A stretch of 64,000 nucleotides of DNA from Serratia sp. UGAL515B_01. Lineage in GTDB: Bacteria; Pseudomonadota; Gammaproteobacteria; Enterobacterales; Enterobacteriaceae. The position numbers and the translations under genes are program-made. Of the stretch, positions 19,237 to 27,845 are shown piece by piece; position 1 is the stretch's first letter; the number at the start of each line of letters is the position of its first letter. The stretch covers positions 3,841,766-3,905,765 of the forward strand of contig NZ_CP109901.1 in assembly GCF_033095805.1 (NCBI RefSeq). The letters are read 5' to 3'. Below the pieces are notes generated by a model. It saw only the letters and a list, made by a program, of their open reading frames with translations, was not told the origin of the DNA and ran no database searches.

Positions 19237-19338
19237 AACCCCACCATCTACAGGCTCGGGGATGCACGGGAAAACCGGCAAAAATCAGGTCAAGACATCG
19301 CAAGTGCCCTGAACGGCACTTAATTAGGAATACAACAG

Positions 19339-21168
19339 ATGTGTGGAATTGTAGGTGCAGTAGCGCAACGTGATGTTGCAGAAATCTTGTTGGAAGGTTT
19401 ACGTCGTCTGGAATACCGGGGTTATGATTCAGCCGGTTTGGCGGTAGTCGATACTAATGGAAACGTTAGTCGTTTGCGCCGTGTCGGTAAAGTCAATGCG
19501 TTGTCAGAAGCGGCAAAACAACATGCTTTGCATGGGGGAACCGGCATTGCTCACACCCGTTGGGCTACACACGGTGAACCAACTGAAATGAACGCGCACC
19601 CTCATGTTTCTAGCCATATCATCGTGGTTCATAACGGTATTATTGAAAATCATGAACCGCTGCGCGAACTGCTGATTGAACGGGGTTACTCTTTCAGTTC
19701 GGAAACCGATACCGAGGTGATTGCTCATCTTGTCCATTGGGAACAGAAAAAGGGTGGGACTCTGTTGCAGGTGGTTCAGCGAGTGATCCCACAACTGCGT
19801 GGCGCATACGGTACTGTTATTATGGATAGCCGTGATCCGAGCGTATTGGTTGCTGCCCGCTCAGGTAGTCCACTCGTCATTGGCCGTGGTGTGGGGGAAA
19901 ACTTTATTGCCTCTGACCAATTGGCGCTGCTGCCTGTCACCCGTCGCTTTATCTTTCTGGAAGAAGGCGATTTGGTGGAAGTCACTCGCCATACTGTTAG
20001 CATTTTTGACAAGCAGGGTAATGCCATTGAACGCCCTGAGATAGAATCTCAGGTGCAATACGACGCTGGGGATAAAGGCGCGTATCGGCATTACATGCAG
20101 AAAGAGATTTTTGAACAGCCTACCGCGCTGAAAAATACGCTTGAAGGGCGTTTTAGCCATGGTCAGATCAATCTGAGTGAATTGGGGCCTCGTGCCGACG
20201 AACTGCTGGCAAAAGTGCAGCACATACAGATCATCGCCTGTGGTACATCTTACCATTCTGGAATGGTAGCGCGTTACTGGTTCGAGTCGTTGGCGGGGGT
20301 GCCCTGTGACGTAGAGATCGCGTCCGAATTCCGTTACCGCAAATCTGCTGTGCGTCCTGGCAGCTTGATCATCACTTTGTCCCAATCAGGGGAAACCGCC
20401 GATACGCTGGCAGCGCTGCGCCTGTCGAAAGAATTGGGATATCTTGGCTCACTGGCAGTGTGTAATGTCTCCGGTTCCTCATTGGTGCGTGAATCCGATC
20501 TGGCGCTGATGACCAAAGCAGGCACCGAAATTGGCGTTGCATCCACCAAAGCCTTCACTACCCAATTGGCCGTATTATTGATGCTGGTGGCGCGTATTGG
20601 CCGTTTGAAAGGGATGCCTGAAACTGTAGAACAGGAAATTGTGCATGGCTTGCAGGCATTGCCAGCGCGTATTGAGCAGATGTTATCGCTGGAAAAGAAC
20701 ATTGAGGTTTTGGCTGAAGGTTTCTCTGACAAACACCACGCACTGTTCCTTGGCCGTGGCGACCAATATCCAATAGCCATGGAAGGAGCTCTGAAGCTAA
20801 AAGAGATCTCCTATATTCATGCAGAAGCTTATGCAGCAGGTGAACTAAAGCATGGCCCATTAGCGCTGATTGATGCGGATATGCCGGTCATCGTGGTTGC
20901 TCCCAATAACGAATTGCTGGAAAAACTGAAATCCAATATCGAAGAAGTCCGTGCGCGTGGTGGTCAACTGTATGTGTTCGCCGATCAGGATGCGGGTTTT
21001 GTCAGTAGTGAAGGGATGACCATTATCCCACTGCCTCATGTTGAGGAAATTGTTGCACCTATCTTCTACACCGTACCTTTGCAACTGTTGTCATACTATG
21101 TGGCGTTAATAAAAGGCACCGATGTGGATCAGCCGCGTAACCTGGCTAAGTCTGTCACCGTAGAGTGA
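19339..21168 (+). CDS. glmS: GlmS, glutamine:fructose-6-phosphate aminotransferase
   Basis: First enzyme of hexosamine synthesis: fructose-6-P plus glutamine gives glucosamine-6-P. The N-terminal class II glutaminase domain starts MCGIVGA with Cys2 as nucleophile after Met removal. Two SIS isomerase domains follow, with GTSYHSG and SQSGETADT phosphosugar loops. The 609-residue length equals E. coli. In E. coli the gene is controlled by sRNAs GlmY/GlmZ; no riboswitch is seen here. Confidence 0.98.
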   Translation: MCGIVGAVAQRDVAEILLEGLRRLEYRGYDSAGLAVVDTNGNVSRLRRVGKVNALSEAAKQHALHGGTGIAHTRWATHGEPTEMNAHPHVSSHIIVVHNGIIENHEPLRELLIERGYSFSSETDTEVIAHLVHWEQKKGGTLLQVVQRVIPQLRGAYGTVIMDSRDPSVLVAARSGSPLVIGRGVGENFIASDQLALLPVTRRFIFLEEGDLVEVTRHTVSIFDKQGNAIERPEIESQVQYDAGDKGAYRHYMQKEIFEQPTALKNTLEGRFSHGQINLSELGPRADELLAKVQHIQIIACGTSYHSGMVARYWFESLAGVPCDVEIASEFRYRKSAVRPGSLIITLSQSGETADTLAALRLSKELGYLGSLAVCNVSGSSLVRESDLALMTKAGTEIGVASTKAFTTQLAVLLMLVARIGRLKGMPETVEQEIVHGLQALPARIEQMLSLEKNIEVLAEGFSDKHHALFLGRGDQYPIAMEGALKLKEISYIHAEAYAAGELKHGPLALIDADMPVIVVAPNNELLEKLKSNIEEVRARGGQLYVFADQDAGFVSSEGMTIIPLPHVEEIVAPIFYTVPLQLLSYYVALIKGTDVDQPRNLAKSVTVE

Positions 21169-21225
21169 TTTCGTGATGCGCGGACAATAAAAGATCTAGA
21201 TAGAACAATAGAGTTTTAAACTGAA

Positions 21226-21267
21226 TAAATCCGGTAATGCTGTTCAAAAAGCATACCGGATTTTTTT
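21226..21267 (+). terminator. Rho-independent terminator of glmS
   Basis: Stem arms AAATCCGGTAATGC and GCATACCGGATTT (one bulged base) with a TGTTCAAAAA loop, then a T tract. It lies about 57 bp after the stop and is a strong terminator. Confidence 0.92.
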
Positions 21268-21320
21268 ATTTCTAACTGAATACCACGTCTTATGAACGTG
21301 GTTATCGGCTGCCAGTAATG

Positions 21321-21482
21321 CTACTCATGGGAAAATTCGAATCGGTTATCCACATAAATGATAATGATTTAGCCATGAGTAGATTTGAAAAAGCACCGCA
21401 CATGCTATGGCATTGTCAATACCATATAGTCTGGACACCCAAGTATCTGGTAACGCAGGCCATGAATGAACCATCACCATAA
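21321..21482 (+). mobile_element. IS200/IS605-family remnant (tnpA 5' end)
   Basis: ATG 21375 opens a 35-codon frame whose first 24 residues (MSRFEKAPHMLWHCQYHIVW, then TPKY) match the N-terminus of IS200-type Y1 transposases of the IS1541 kind. Homology stops at TPKY and the frame ends at 21482. The remaining four fifths, including the catalytic HUH and Tyr, are absent. A perfect 10-bp inverted repeat (21321-21330 and 21373-21382) brackets the leader and covers the start codon. IS200 mRNAs are known to hide their start region in such a stem. Confidence 0.75.
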
Positions 21483-21585
21483 ATTGCTCACTGTCAGAAG
21501 GTTAACGCCATTTTTACAGATTTTTCTTCAATTAAATTTTATCTAACTTACTGTTTTATTAGAATAAAAGGAAAAAAAGTGATTT

Positions 21586-21636
21586 CTGTAATATAAATGT
21601 AATATTTAATACATTTTAATGTCATTAAACTGTCCT
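21586..21636 (+). promoter_or_regulatory. Tandem PHO boxes upstream of pstS
   Basis: Two 18-bp matches to the PhoB consensus (direct TGTCAT-like 7-mers spaced 11 bp) are present. The promoter-proximal one is ATGTCATTAAACTGTCCT at 21619-21636 and the distal one is CTGTAATATAAATGTAAT at 21586-21603. They lie 78-128 bp before the pstS start, as in E. coli, indicating phosphate-starvation control by PhoBR. Confidence 0.8.
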
Positions 21637-21713
21637 ATTTTCCCTTCAACAGCAATACTTACTCTGATGAAAACGGCCCAAAGTCGATTTTGAATATCCC
21701 ATTAGGAGGGATT

Positions 21714-22754
21714 ATGAAACTGATGCGTACCACTGTCGCCAGTATTGCGGTAGCGACTTTCTCCCTGGCCTCTGTGTCTGCGTTCGCTGTTGCTAGCCTT
21801 ACCGGTGCAGGTGCGACATTTCCCGCTCCGGTTTATGCCAAGTGGGCAGATTCTTATCAGAAAGAAACAGGCAATAAGGTTAACTATCAGGGGATAGGCT
21901 CCTCGGGTGGCGTAAAGCAAATCGTTGCGAACACCGTTGATTTTGGTGCTTCTGATGCGCCGTTGTCTGACGACAAACTGGCCGCCGATGGTCTGTTCCA
22001 GTTCCCTACCGTGATTGGCGGTGTGGTGCTTGCCGTGAACATTCCTGGAATTAAATCCGGTGAATTGACTCTTGATGGCCAAACTCTGGGTGATATCTAT
22101 CTGGGGAACATCAAAAAGTGGAATGATCCGGCGATCGTTAAGTTGAACCCTGACATAAAACTACCGAATCAAAACATCGCTGTGGTGCGTCGTGCTGACG
22201 GTTCCGGGACTTCTTTCGTCTTCACCAGTTATTTGTCTAAAGTTAATGCGCAGTGGAAAGAGAAAATCGGTGCTGGCTCAACCGTTAACTGGCCAACCGG
22301 TTTAGGTGGTAAAGGAAACGACGGTATCGCCGCATTCGTTCAGCGCCTGCCGGGGTCTATTGGCTATGTCGAATATGCTTATGCCAAGCAAAACAACCTA
22401 GCTTACACTAAACTGATTTCTGCAGATGGCCAACCGGTCAGTCCCACTGAAGAGAGCTTCAGCGCATCTGCCAAAGGTGCGGATTGGAGTAAAACTTTTG
22501 CCCAGGACCTGACCAACCAGAAAGGTGACAACGTCTGGCCTATTACTTCAACCACCTTCATTCTTGTTCACAAAGAGCAGAATAAACCAGAACAAGGTGC
22601 AGAAGTGCTGAAATTCTTTGATTGGGCTTATGAGACAGGGGCTAAGCAAGCGAGTGATTTGGATTATGCTACATTACCACCAGAAGTGGTTGAGCAGGTC
22701 CGCGCAGCTTGGAGAACCAACATCAAAGACAAGTCTGGTAAGGCAATATTCTAA
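21714..22754 (+). CDS. pstS: PstS, periplasmic phosphate-binding protein
   Basis: Binds inorganic phosphate in the periplasm and hands it to the PstCA channel. ATG 21714 follows AGGAGGG and gives 346 residues, as in E. coli. A Sec signal peptide covers residues 1-24, with cleavage expected after SAFA. The mature part starts with TGAGATFPAPVY and contains the phosphate-contact motifs GIGSSGG and RRADGSGTSF. It is the first gene of pstSCAB-phoU. Confidence 0.98.
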   Translation: MKLMRTTVASIAVATFSLASVSAFAVASLTGAGATFPAPVYAKWADSYQKETGNKVNYQGIGSSGGVKQIVANTVDFGASDAPLSDDKLAADGLFQFPTVIGGVVLAVNIPGIKSGELTLDGQTLGDIYLGNIKKWNDPAIVKLNPDIKLPNQNIAVVRRADGSGTSFVFTSYLSKVNAQWKEKIGAGSTVNWPTGLGGKGNDGIAAFVQRLPGSIGYVEYAYAKQNNLAYTKLISADGQPVSPTEESFSASAKGADWSKTFAQDLTNQKGDNVWPITSTTFILVHKEQNKPEQGAEVLKFFDWAYETGAKQASDLDYATLPPEVVEQVRAAWRTNIKDKSGKAIF

Positions 22755-22843
22755 GAACGCAGGGTGTGGAACGATCGCGCCTCAACCTGATGTGTAAGGG
22801 CTCAGCATGCTGGGCCCCTTGGCTTTAAACAGAAGAGTAACCT

Positions 22844-23800
22844 ATGGCTGGATCTAGGCCGACAATTAAACCACCAAGTAAAAATGGTGACATTATCTTC
22901 AGCGCGCTGGTCAGGCTGGCAGCGCTGATTACCTTATTATTGCTAGGCGGCATTATCGTTTCGTTGATTTTTGCCTCTTGGCCAAGCATGCAGAAGTTTG
23001 GCTTCGCCTTCCTGTGGACCAAAGAGTGGGATGCCCCAGCTGAACAGTTTGGCGCACTGGTACCCATTTACGGAACGATAGTCACCTCATTGATCGCTTT
23101 GATCATTGCTGTCCCTGTCAGCTTTGGTATAGCCCTGTTTCTCACTGAATTGGCACCCAATTGGCTTAAGCGTCCGTTGGGCATTGCCATTGAATTATTG
23201 GCCGCTATCCCAAGTATTGTTTACGGCATGTGGGGTCTATTCGTATTTGCTCCGCTGTTTGCTGAATATTTCCAGACTCCGGTAGGTAACGTACTTTCGG
23301 GTATTCCGATTGTCGGTGAGCTGTTCTCCGGCCCGGCATTCGGTATTGGTATTCTGGCTGCCGGGGTGATCTTGGCGATTATGATCATTCCTTACATTGC
23401 GGCAGTGATGCGCGATGTATTTGAGCAAACCCCGGTCATGATGAAAGAGTCTGCCTACGGCATCGGTTGCACCACTTGGGAAGTGATCTGGCGCATTGTG
23501 CTGCCATTTACCAAGAATGGTGTGATTGGCGGGATTATGCTTGGTCTTGGCCGTGCATTGGGCGAAACGATGGCGGTTACCTTTATTATCGGTAACACCT
23601 ATCAGCTCGACAGCTTTTCGTTATTTATGCCAGGTAACAGCATTACCTCGGCGCTGGCCAACGAATTTGCGGAAGCAGAATCTGGGTTGCATACCTCAGC
23701 ATTGATGCAGTTGGGCCTGATCTTGTTTGTTATTACCTTTATCGTCCTTGCATTTTCGAAGTTAATGATAATGCGCCTGACCAAGAATGAGGGGCGCTAA
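22844..23800 (+). CDS. pstC: PstC, phosphate ABC transporter permease
   Basis: Inner-membrane permease subunit with about six transmembrane helices. The 318-residue protein carries the ABC permease EAA-type loop around ESAYGIGCTTWEVIWRIVLP (residues about 203-222), which couples to PstB. It starts 89 bp after pstS and is followed 1 bp later by pstA. Confidence 0.97.
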   Translation: MAGSRPTIKPPSKNGDIIFSALVRLAALITLLLLGGIIVSLIFASWPSMQKFGFAFLWTKEWDAPAEQFGALVPIYGTIVTSLIALIIAVPVSFGIALFLTELAPNWLKRPLGIAIELLAAIPSIVYGMWGLFVFAPLFAEYFQTPVGNVLSGIPIVGELFSGPAFGIGILAAGVILAIMIIPYIAAVMRDVFEQTPVMMKESAYGIGCTTWEVIWRIVLPFTKNGVIGGIMLGLGRALGETMAVTFIIGNTYQLDSFSLFMPGNSITSALANEFAEAESGLHTSALMQLGLILFVITFIVLAFSKLMIMRLTKNEGR

Positions 23801-23801
23801 C

Positions 23802-24692
23802 GTGGCTACGATGAATACACAAACCCCTCTAGAGTTGGCAGAAAGCCGCCGCAGAATGCAGGCTTGGCGCCGTCAGAAGAACCGAATTGCGTTGTTCCTG
23901 TCGATGGCAACCATGGTGTTCGGTCTGTTCTGGCTGGTCTGGATTTTGTTCTCAACGGTAACCAAGGGTATCGACGGCATGTCGCTGGCGTTGTTTACCG
24001 AAATGACGCCCCCTCCCAATACCGCGGGTGGTGGTTTGGCTAACGCCATTGCCGGTAGTGGGCTGTTGATCCTGTGGGCCACCATCTTTGGTACGCCTCT
24101 GGGGATTCTGGCGGGGATTTATCTGGCCGAATATGGTCGCCAATCCTGGTTGGCTGAAGTGATCCGCTTTATCAACGATATTCTGTTATCAGCACCTTCT
24201 ATTGTTGTAGGTCTTTTCGTCTACACCGTGGTAGTGATGAAAATGGAACATTTCTCCGGATGGGCAGGGATCATTGCGTTGGCGCTATTGCAGATCCCGA
24301 TAGTCATCCGCACCACCGAGAATATGCTTAAGCTGATACCTGATACGCTGCGTGAAGCGGCCTATGCGTTGGGTACGCCAAAATGGCGCATAATTTCCGC
24401 TATTACGTTAAAAGCATCAGTCTCCGGCATTATCACCGGTGTACTGTTGGCGATTGCACGTATTGCTGGTGAAACGGCCCCCTTACTGTTTACCTCGCTT
24501 TCGAATCAGTTCTGGAGCACTGACCTGATGCAGCCGATCGCTAACCTGCCGGTCACTATCTTCAAGTTTGCCATGAGTCCGTTTGCTGAATGGCAACAGC
24601 TGGCTTGGGCCGGTGTGCTGTTGATCACCCTCTGCGTTCTGCTTCTGAATATCCTGGCGCGTGTCGTTTTCGCCAAGAAAAAGCATTCATAA
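23802..24692 (+). CDS. pstA: PstA, phosphate ABC transporter permease
   Basis: Second permease of the Pst channel. A GTG at 23802, 6 nt after GAGGGGC, gives 296 residues, the E. coli length; in-frame codons further upstream overlap pstC. The EAA loop (REAAYALGTPKWRIISAIT) is conserved, as is PPPNTAGGGLANA after the first membrane segment. It lies 48 bp before pstB. Confidence 0.96.
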   Translation: MATMNTQTPLELAESRRRMQAWRRQKNRIALFLSMATMVFGLFWLVWILFSTVTKGIDGMSLALFTEMTPPPNTAGGGLANAIAGSGLLILWATIFGTPLGILAGIYLAEYGRQSWLAEVIRFINDILLSAPSIVVGLFVYTVVVMKMEHFSGWAGIIALALLQIPIVIRTTENMLKLIPDTLREAAYALGTPKWRIISAITLKASVSGIITGVLLAIARIAGETAPLLFTSLSNQFWSTDLMQPIANLPVTIFKFAMSPFAEWQQLAWAGVLLITLCVLLLNILARVVFAKKKHS

Positions 24693-24740
24693 AAATTTAA
24701 GTGCCGCATGGTCGGTGCTGTAATAAAGAGAGAAGTCTTG

Positions 24741-25517
24741 ATGAGTATGGTTACTGACGCTACCAGCAGCAAAATTCAGGTGCGCGATCTGAACTTCTAC
24801 TATGGCAAATTCCATGCGCTGAAAAACATCACGTTGGATATTGCCAGTAACAAGGTCACTGCATTTATCGGCCCGTCTGGCTGTGGTAAGTCGACTTTGC
24901 TTCGTACTTTCAACAAGATGTACCAGCTATATCCTGAGCAACGTGCTGAAGGTGAGATCCTGTTGTATGGACAAAATATTCTAACGGATAACCAAGATAT
25001 CGCCCTGCTGCGTGCTAAGGTAGGTATGGTGTTCCAAAAGCCAACGCCATTCCCGATGTCGATTTACGATAACATTGCTTTTGGCGTGCGTCTTTTTGAG
25101 AAGTTGTCCCGTGTGGATATGGATGAGCGGGTACAGTGGGCGTTGACTAAAGCAGCATTGTGGAATGAAACCAAAGACAAGCTGCACCAAAGTGGTTACA
25201 GCTTATCGGGTGGCCAGCAACAGCGTCTGTGTATTGCACGTGGCATTGCCATCCGTCCCGAAGTGTTGCTGCTGGATGAGCCCTGCTCGGCGCTGGACCC
25301 TATCTCGACCGGAAAAATTGAAGAGCTGATCAGTGAACTGAAGTCTGACTACACTGTGGTGATTGTGACCCACAATATGCAGCAGGCTGCGCGTTGTTCA
25401 GATTCCACAGCATTTATGTATCTGGGTGAGTTGATTGAGTTCAGTGATACTGACACTCTGTTTACCGCACCGCAGAAAAAGCAGACTGAAGATTACATTA
25501 CTGGCCGTTATGGTTGA
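24741..25517 (+). CDS. pstB: PstB, phosphate ABC transporter ATPase
   Basis: Cytosolic ATPase that drives Pst import. Walker A GPSGCGKST, Q-loop VFQKPTPFPMS, signature LSGGQQQR, Walker B LLLDEP and the switch histidine in VIVTHNMQQ are all intact. ATG 24741 gives MSMVTDATSSKIQVRDL and 258 residues. An upstream in-frame ATG at 24708 is rejected because it would add 11 residues not found in homologues. Confidence 0.98.
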   Translation: MSMVTDATSSKIQVRDLNFYYGKFHALKNITLDIASNKVTAFIGPSGCGKSTLLRTFNKMYQLYPEQRAEGEILLYGQNILTDNQDIALLRAKVGMVFQKPTPFPMSIYDNIAFGVRLFEKLSRVDMDERVQWALTKAALWNETKDKLHQSGYSLSGGQQQRLCIARGIAIRPEVLLLDEPCSALDPISTGKIEELISELKSDYTVVIVTHNMQQAARCSDSTAFMYLGELIEFSDTDTLFTAPQKKQTEDYITGRYG

Positions 25518-25529
25518 TTAGGATGAATC

Positions 25530-26261
25530 ATGGATAATCTGAATTTAAACAAGCACATTTCCGGTCAGTTCAACGCAGAACTTGAACATATACGCACACA
25601 AGTGCTGACCATGGGCGGATTGGTTGAGCAACAGTTGACCGATGCTATCACTGCGATGCACAACCAGGATGGTGAACTTGCTAAACGCGTGATTGAGGGG
25701 GATGCCAAGGTTAACATGATGGAGGTGGCGATTGATGAAGCCTGCGTGCGCATCATTGCCAAGCGTCAACCTACGGCCAGCGATCTGCGTCTGGTGATGG
25801 CGATTATTAAGACGATTTCCGAACTAGAACGTATTGGTGATGTAGCGGATAAAATCTGCCGCACTGCGTTGGAGAAATTCTCTCATCAATATCAACCGTT
25901 GTTAGTGAGCCTGGAATCATTGGGCCGTCACACGGTACAGATGTTGCACGATGTGTTGGATGCTTTTGCGCGTATGGATTTGGACGAAGCCATTCGTATT
26001 TATCGCGAAGACAAGAAGGTCGACCAAGAGTATGAGGGCATTGTGCGTCAGTTAATGACGCATATGATGGAAGATCCACGTACTATTCCGAGCGTGCTGA
26101 CAGCGCTATTCTGCGCCCGTTCCATAGAGCGTATTGGCGACCGTTGCCAGAATATTTGTGAATTCATCTTTTATTTTGTCAAAGGCCAGGATTTTCGCCA
26201 CATTGGCGGCGATGCACTGGATAAATTGCTGGCGGATGGCAAAGACAACAAGAATACGTAG
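25530..26261 (+). CDS. phoU: PhoU, phosphate signalling regulator
   Basis: Metal-binding helical protein that joins PstB to the PhoR kinase and silences the Pho regulon when phosphate is plentiful. The 243-residue protein contains two three-helix-bundle repeats, each with an ExxxD-type metal motif (ELERIGDVADKI and SIERIGDRCQNI). It lies 12 bp after pstB and is the last gene of the operon. The downstream flank is remnant-rich, unlike the bgl region found there in E. coli. Confidence 0.97.
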   Translation: MDNLNLNKHISGQFNAELEHIRTQVLTMGGLVEQQLTDAITAMHNQDGELAKRVIEGDAKVNMMEVAIDEACVRIIAKRQPTASDLRLVMAIIKTISELERIGDVADKICRTALEKFSHQYQPLLVSLESLGRHTVQMLHDVLDAFARMDLDEAIRIYREDKKVDQEYEGIVRQLMTHMMEDPRTIPSVLTALFCARSIERIGDRCQNICEFIFYFVKGQDFRHIGGDALDKLLADGKDNKNT

Positions 26262-26906
26262 TTGAGGTTGATGACAAGGCTGCTTTCTAGCCTGAGATAC
26301 CCGCGCCAAGCGCATCGAGGCGTTATTATGGAGCACATCCCTGTGCTCCCCCATCAGACGACGTAACGTCGCCATGATCCTCTTGATACGTTCTTCCTAA
26401 TAATGGGCTTTGTCAGCAATCTGATAGCTGATTTTGCCTATTTTCTCCCCAAAAGGCGCTGAGACAGCGCCTTTCTACCCAAGTTAAGGCCGCTAGGCTG
26501 ATTGACGTTTCCAACTCAGAGGATAAATGACCTCCGTTTTGTGCAAGCCGTTGATACTCTCCGCTAGCGCATTGTCGTAGGTATCACCTGTGCCGCCTGT
26601 TGACGAGAGAAGATTGACCTCAGGCAGCACTGATGTCAATTTTCAATAAATTTTCGTCACGAAAAAATTAGCCTAATAACTCTATTCATAGAGAACCCTA
26701 AGAATATCAAAATAATCATTTGTTATTTAATATGTACATCCATTGATTTATATTTCATCCAATAAAAATATAGAGAATCCAATCAACGATGATATTAACC
26801 CTGAATTATCACAGAGCTAAAATATTGTGTTAAATTGCCATCAATGTATACTAATTTTAAGTGTCTCTTGTCTAGATTTTGATGACTCATCTGAGGTGTT
26901 TACTTT
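26262..26906. other. phoU downstream region, non-coding with IS debris
   Basis: Without an intact gene. It contains a perfect hairpin at 26452-26474 (AAAGGCGCT, GAGAC loop, AGCGCCTTT), which could end the pst-phoU transcript although only a short pyrimidine tract follows. An IS3-family remnant follows at 26493-26630. After 26640 the sequence becomes strongly AT-rich up to the small secreted-protein gene. Confidence 0.6.
26493..26630 (-). mobile_element. IS3-family transposase (OrfB) remnant
   Basis: Read on the minus strand, the frame ending at the stop 26493-26495 gives STGGTGDTYDNALAESINGL and then HKTEVIY. This matches the DDE integrase core around the G-D-x-Y-D-N-A-x-A-E motif of IS3-family OrfB proteins, with its catalytic glutamate. 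Only about 40 codons survive; both flanks have been lost. Confidence 0.8.
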
Positions 26907-27215
26907 ATGAATATAAAAATTAGTTTTATAAACTGTCTGTTTATTTCAATTTCTTATATCTTCCTAACCCCTGTAACTCAAGCAAGTAGCACCTTACCGA
27001 GACAGTTATATGGCATTACCACTGAACCGGCTGATGTTTTTATGAAATCAAAGCAAAACCCGACAGACTTCTATAGCAATCAGCGCGTAAAAGAGTTGTC
27101 AAAAGAAAATATATGGAAATTGAAAGAAAAAAAGCATAAACCCTATTACAAAGAGAAAAGGAATCTCGTCACAGATGAAATTGAAAAAATTGAACAAGGT
27201 TTAGTTTTAGAATGA
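26907..27215 (+). CDS. Small secreted protein of unknown function
   Basis: I do not recognise this 102-residue protein. Residues 1-26 look like a Sec signal peptide: a lysine, a hydrophobic core rich in I, F and S, and a probable cut after TQA. The mature part is short and very lysine-rich (repeated KEKK/KEK), with no cysteine and an acidic C-terminal helix. Base composition is AT-rich, unlike pst or atp, and it is flanked by IS3 and IS1 debris, which suggests acquired DNA. The start ATG lies 8 nt after GAGG. It could be a real small periplasmic protein or a chance frame. Confidence 0.5.
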   Translation: MNIKISFINCLFISISYIFLTPVTQASSTLPRQLYGITTEPADVFMKSKQNPTDFYSNQRVKELSKENIWKLKEKKHKPYYKEKRNLVTDEIEKIEQGLVLE

Positions 27216-27219
27216 AATT

Positions 27220-27610
27220 AGGGGAATTATTTCCGTCAGTAGAACACGTATTTTCGATAAAGGCACCGATAACCGTTTCATGATCTACAGGGCATGAGAA
27301 GCTGAGAGTTGTACGGGATTCTGGTTCTCAGTGTCAGGTTGTTACGCTCAATGCGCTGAGTAAAGATTTTTCCGGTCAAAGTCTCTCTTTTGACACTTCC
27401 TAGTCTATACCCAAAATAATTCGAGTTGCTTGTAGGCGGCAACTGAGCGAAGCCCCAGGAGCTTACTCAGGTAAGTGACAGGGGTGAACGAAGGCAGTCA
27501 ACACCCAAGCAACTTGAAGTATGACGAGTATAGCTTCCCCAGTCATCGCGGGTGATCATACCGATGTTAAATAGTATGAGCATTGACAGCAACTCGCTGC
27601 AGGTTTCATC
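27220..27610 (-). mobile_element. Decayed IS1-family insB split by an ERIC element
   Basis: Minus-strand translation right of the ERIC gives LFNIGMITRDDWGS. Left of it, about 27350-27405 gives GSVKRETLTGKIFTQRIERN followed by NLTLRT. These are consecutive parts of IS1 InsB (the DDWGS...HLTGKIFTQRIERNNLTLRT region). A frameshift and short deletion follow, and then DHETVIGAFIEN, matching the InsB C-terminal EIHEKVIGAFIEK. The ERIC at 27406-27532 therefore sits inside a former transposase gene. The gene is dead. Confidence 0.8.
27406..27532 (+). repeat. Intact ERIC element (127 bp)
   Basis: Exactly 127 bp, starting TATACCCAAAATAATTCGAG and ending GTATGACGAGTATA. The diagnostic ERIC core CCCCAGGAGCTTACTCAGG and GTAAGTGACAGGGGTGAACG is present. 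It is an imperfect palindrome with TA at both ends, as expected for a MITE-like insertion into TA. It interrupts an IS1 insB remnant. Confidence 0.95.
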
Positions 27611-27660
27611 GTTTCGTGGATCAAAAGTGTAAGTCAGTACACCGTCTGTTTTTGGTATTA

Positions 27661-27845
27661 AGTATCAAACGACTAAACCGCATAACAATTTGCTTTTCGA
27701 AGCCAGAGGAAACGCACGACCAGATCATCGGTTGGTATCTGACTATTCATTACTATCAATAAATCTGCGCCATAGCCTAAAAACGATAGAAATACATGGC
27801 AAGATCATTAGTACGTTTATCGAGCGTGAAAACTATGTACTGTAA
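27661..27845 (+). mobile_element. Two tandem IS1-family InsB C-terminal remnants
   Basis: Frame 27661-27762 gives SIKRLNRITICFSKPEETHD, then QIIGWYLTIHYYQ and a stop. Frame 27774-27845 gives SLKTIEIHGKIISTFIEREN, then YVL and a stop. Both match the last 25-35 residues of IS1 InsB (KRLxRKTICFSxSxExHDKIIGTFIE). Having two C-termini in a row on the plus strand, opposite in direction to the remnant at 27220, implies at least three decayed IS1-type copies or rearranged fragments. Confidence 0.7.

Noticed and set aside
19081..19281. 66-codon minus-strand frame between glmU and glmS
   Set aside because: Covers the degenerate ERIC and has no protein-like features.
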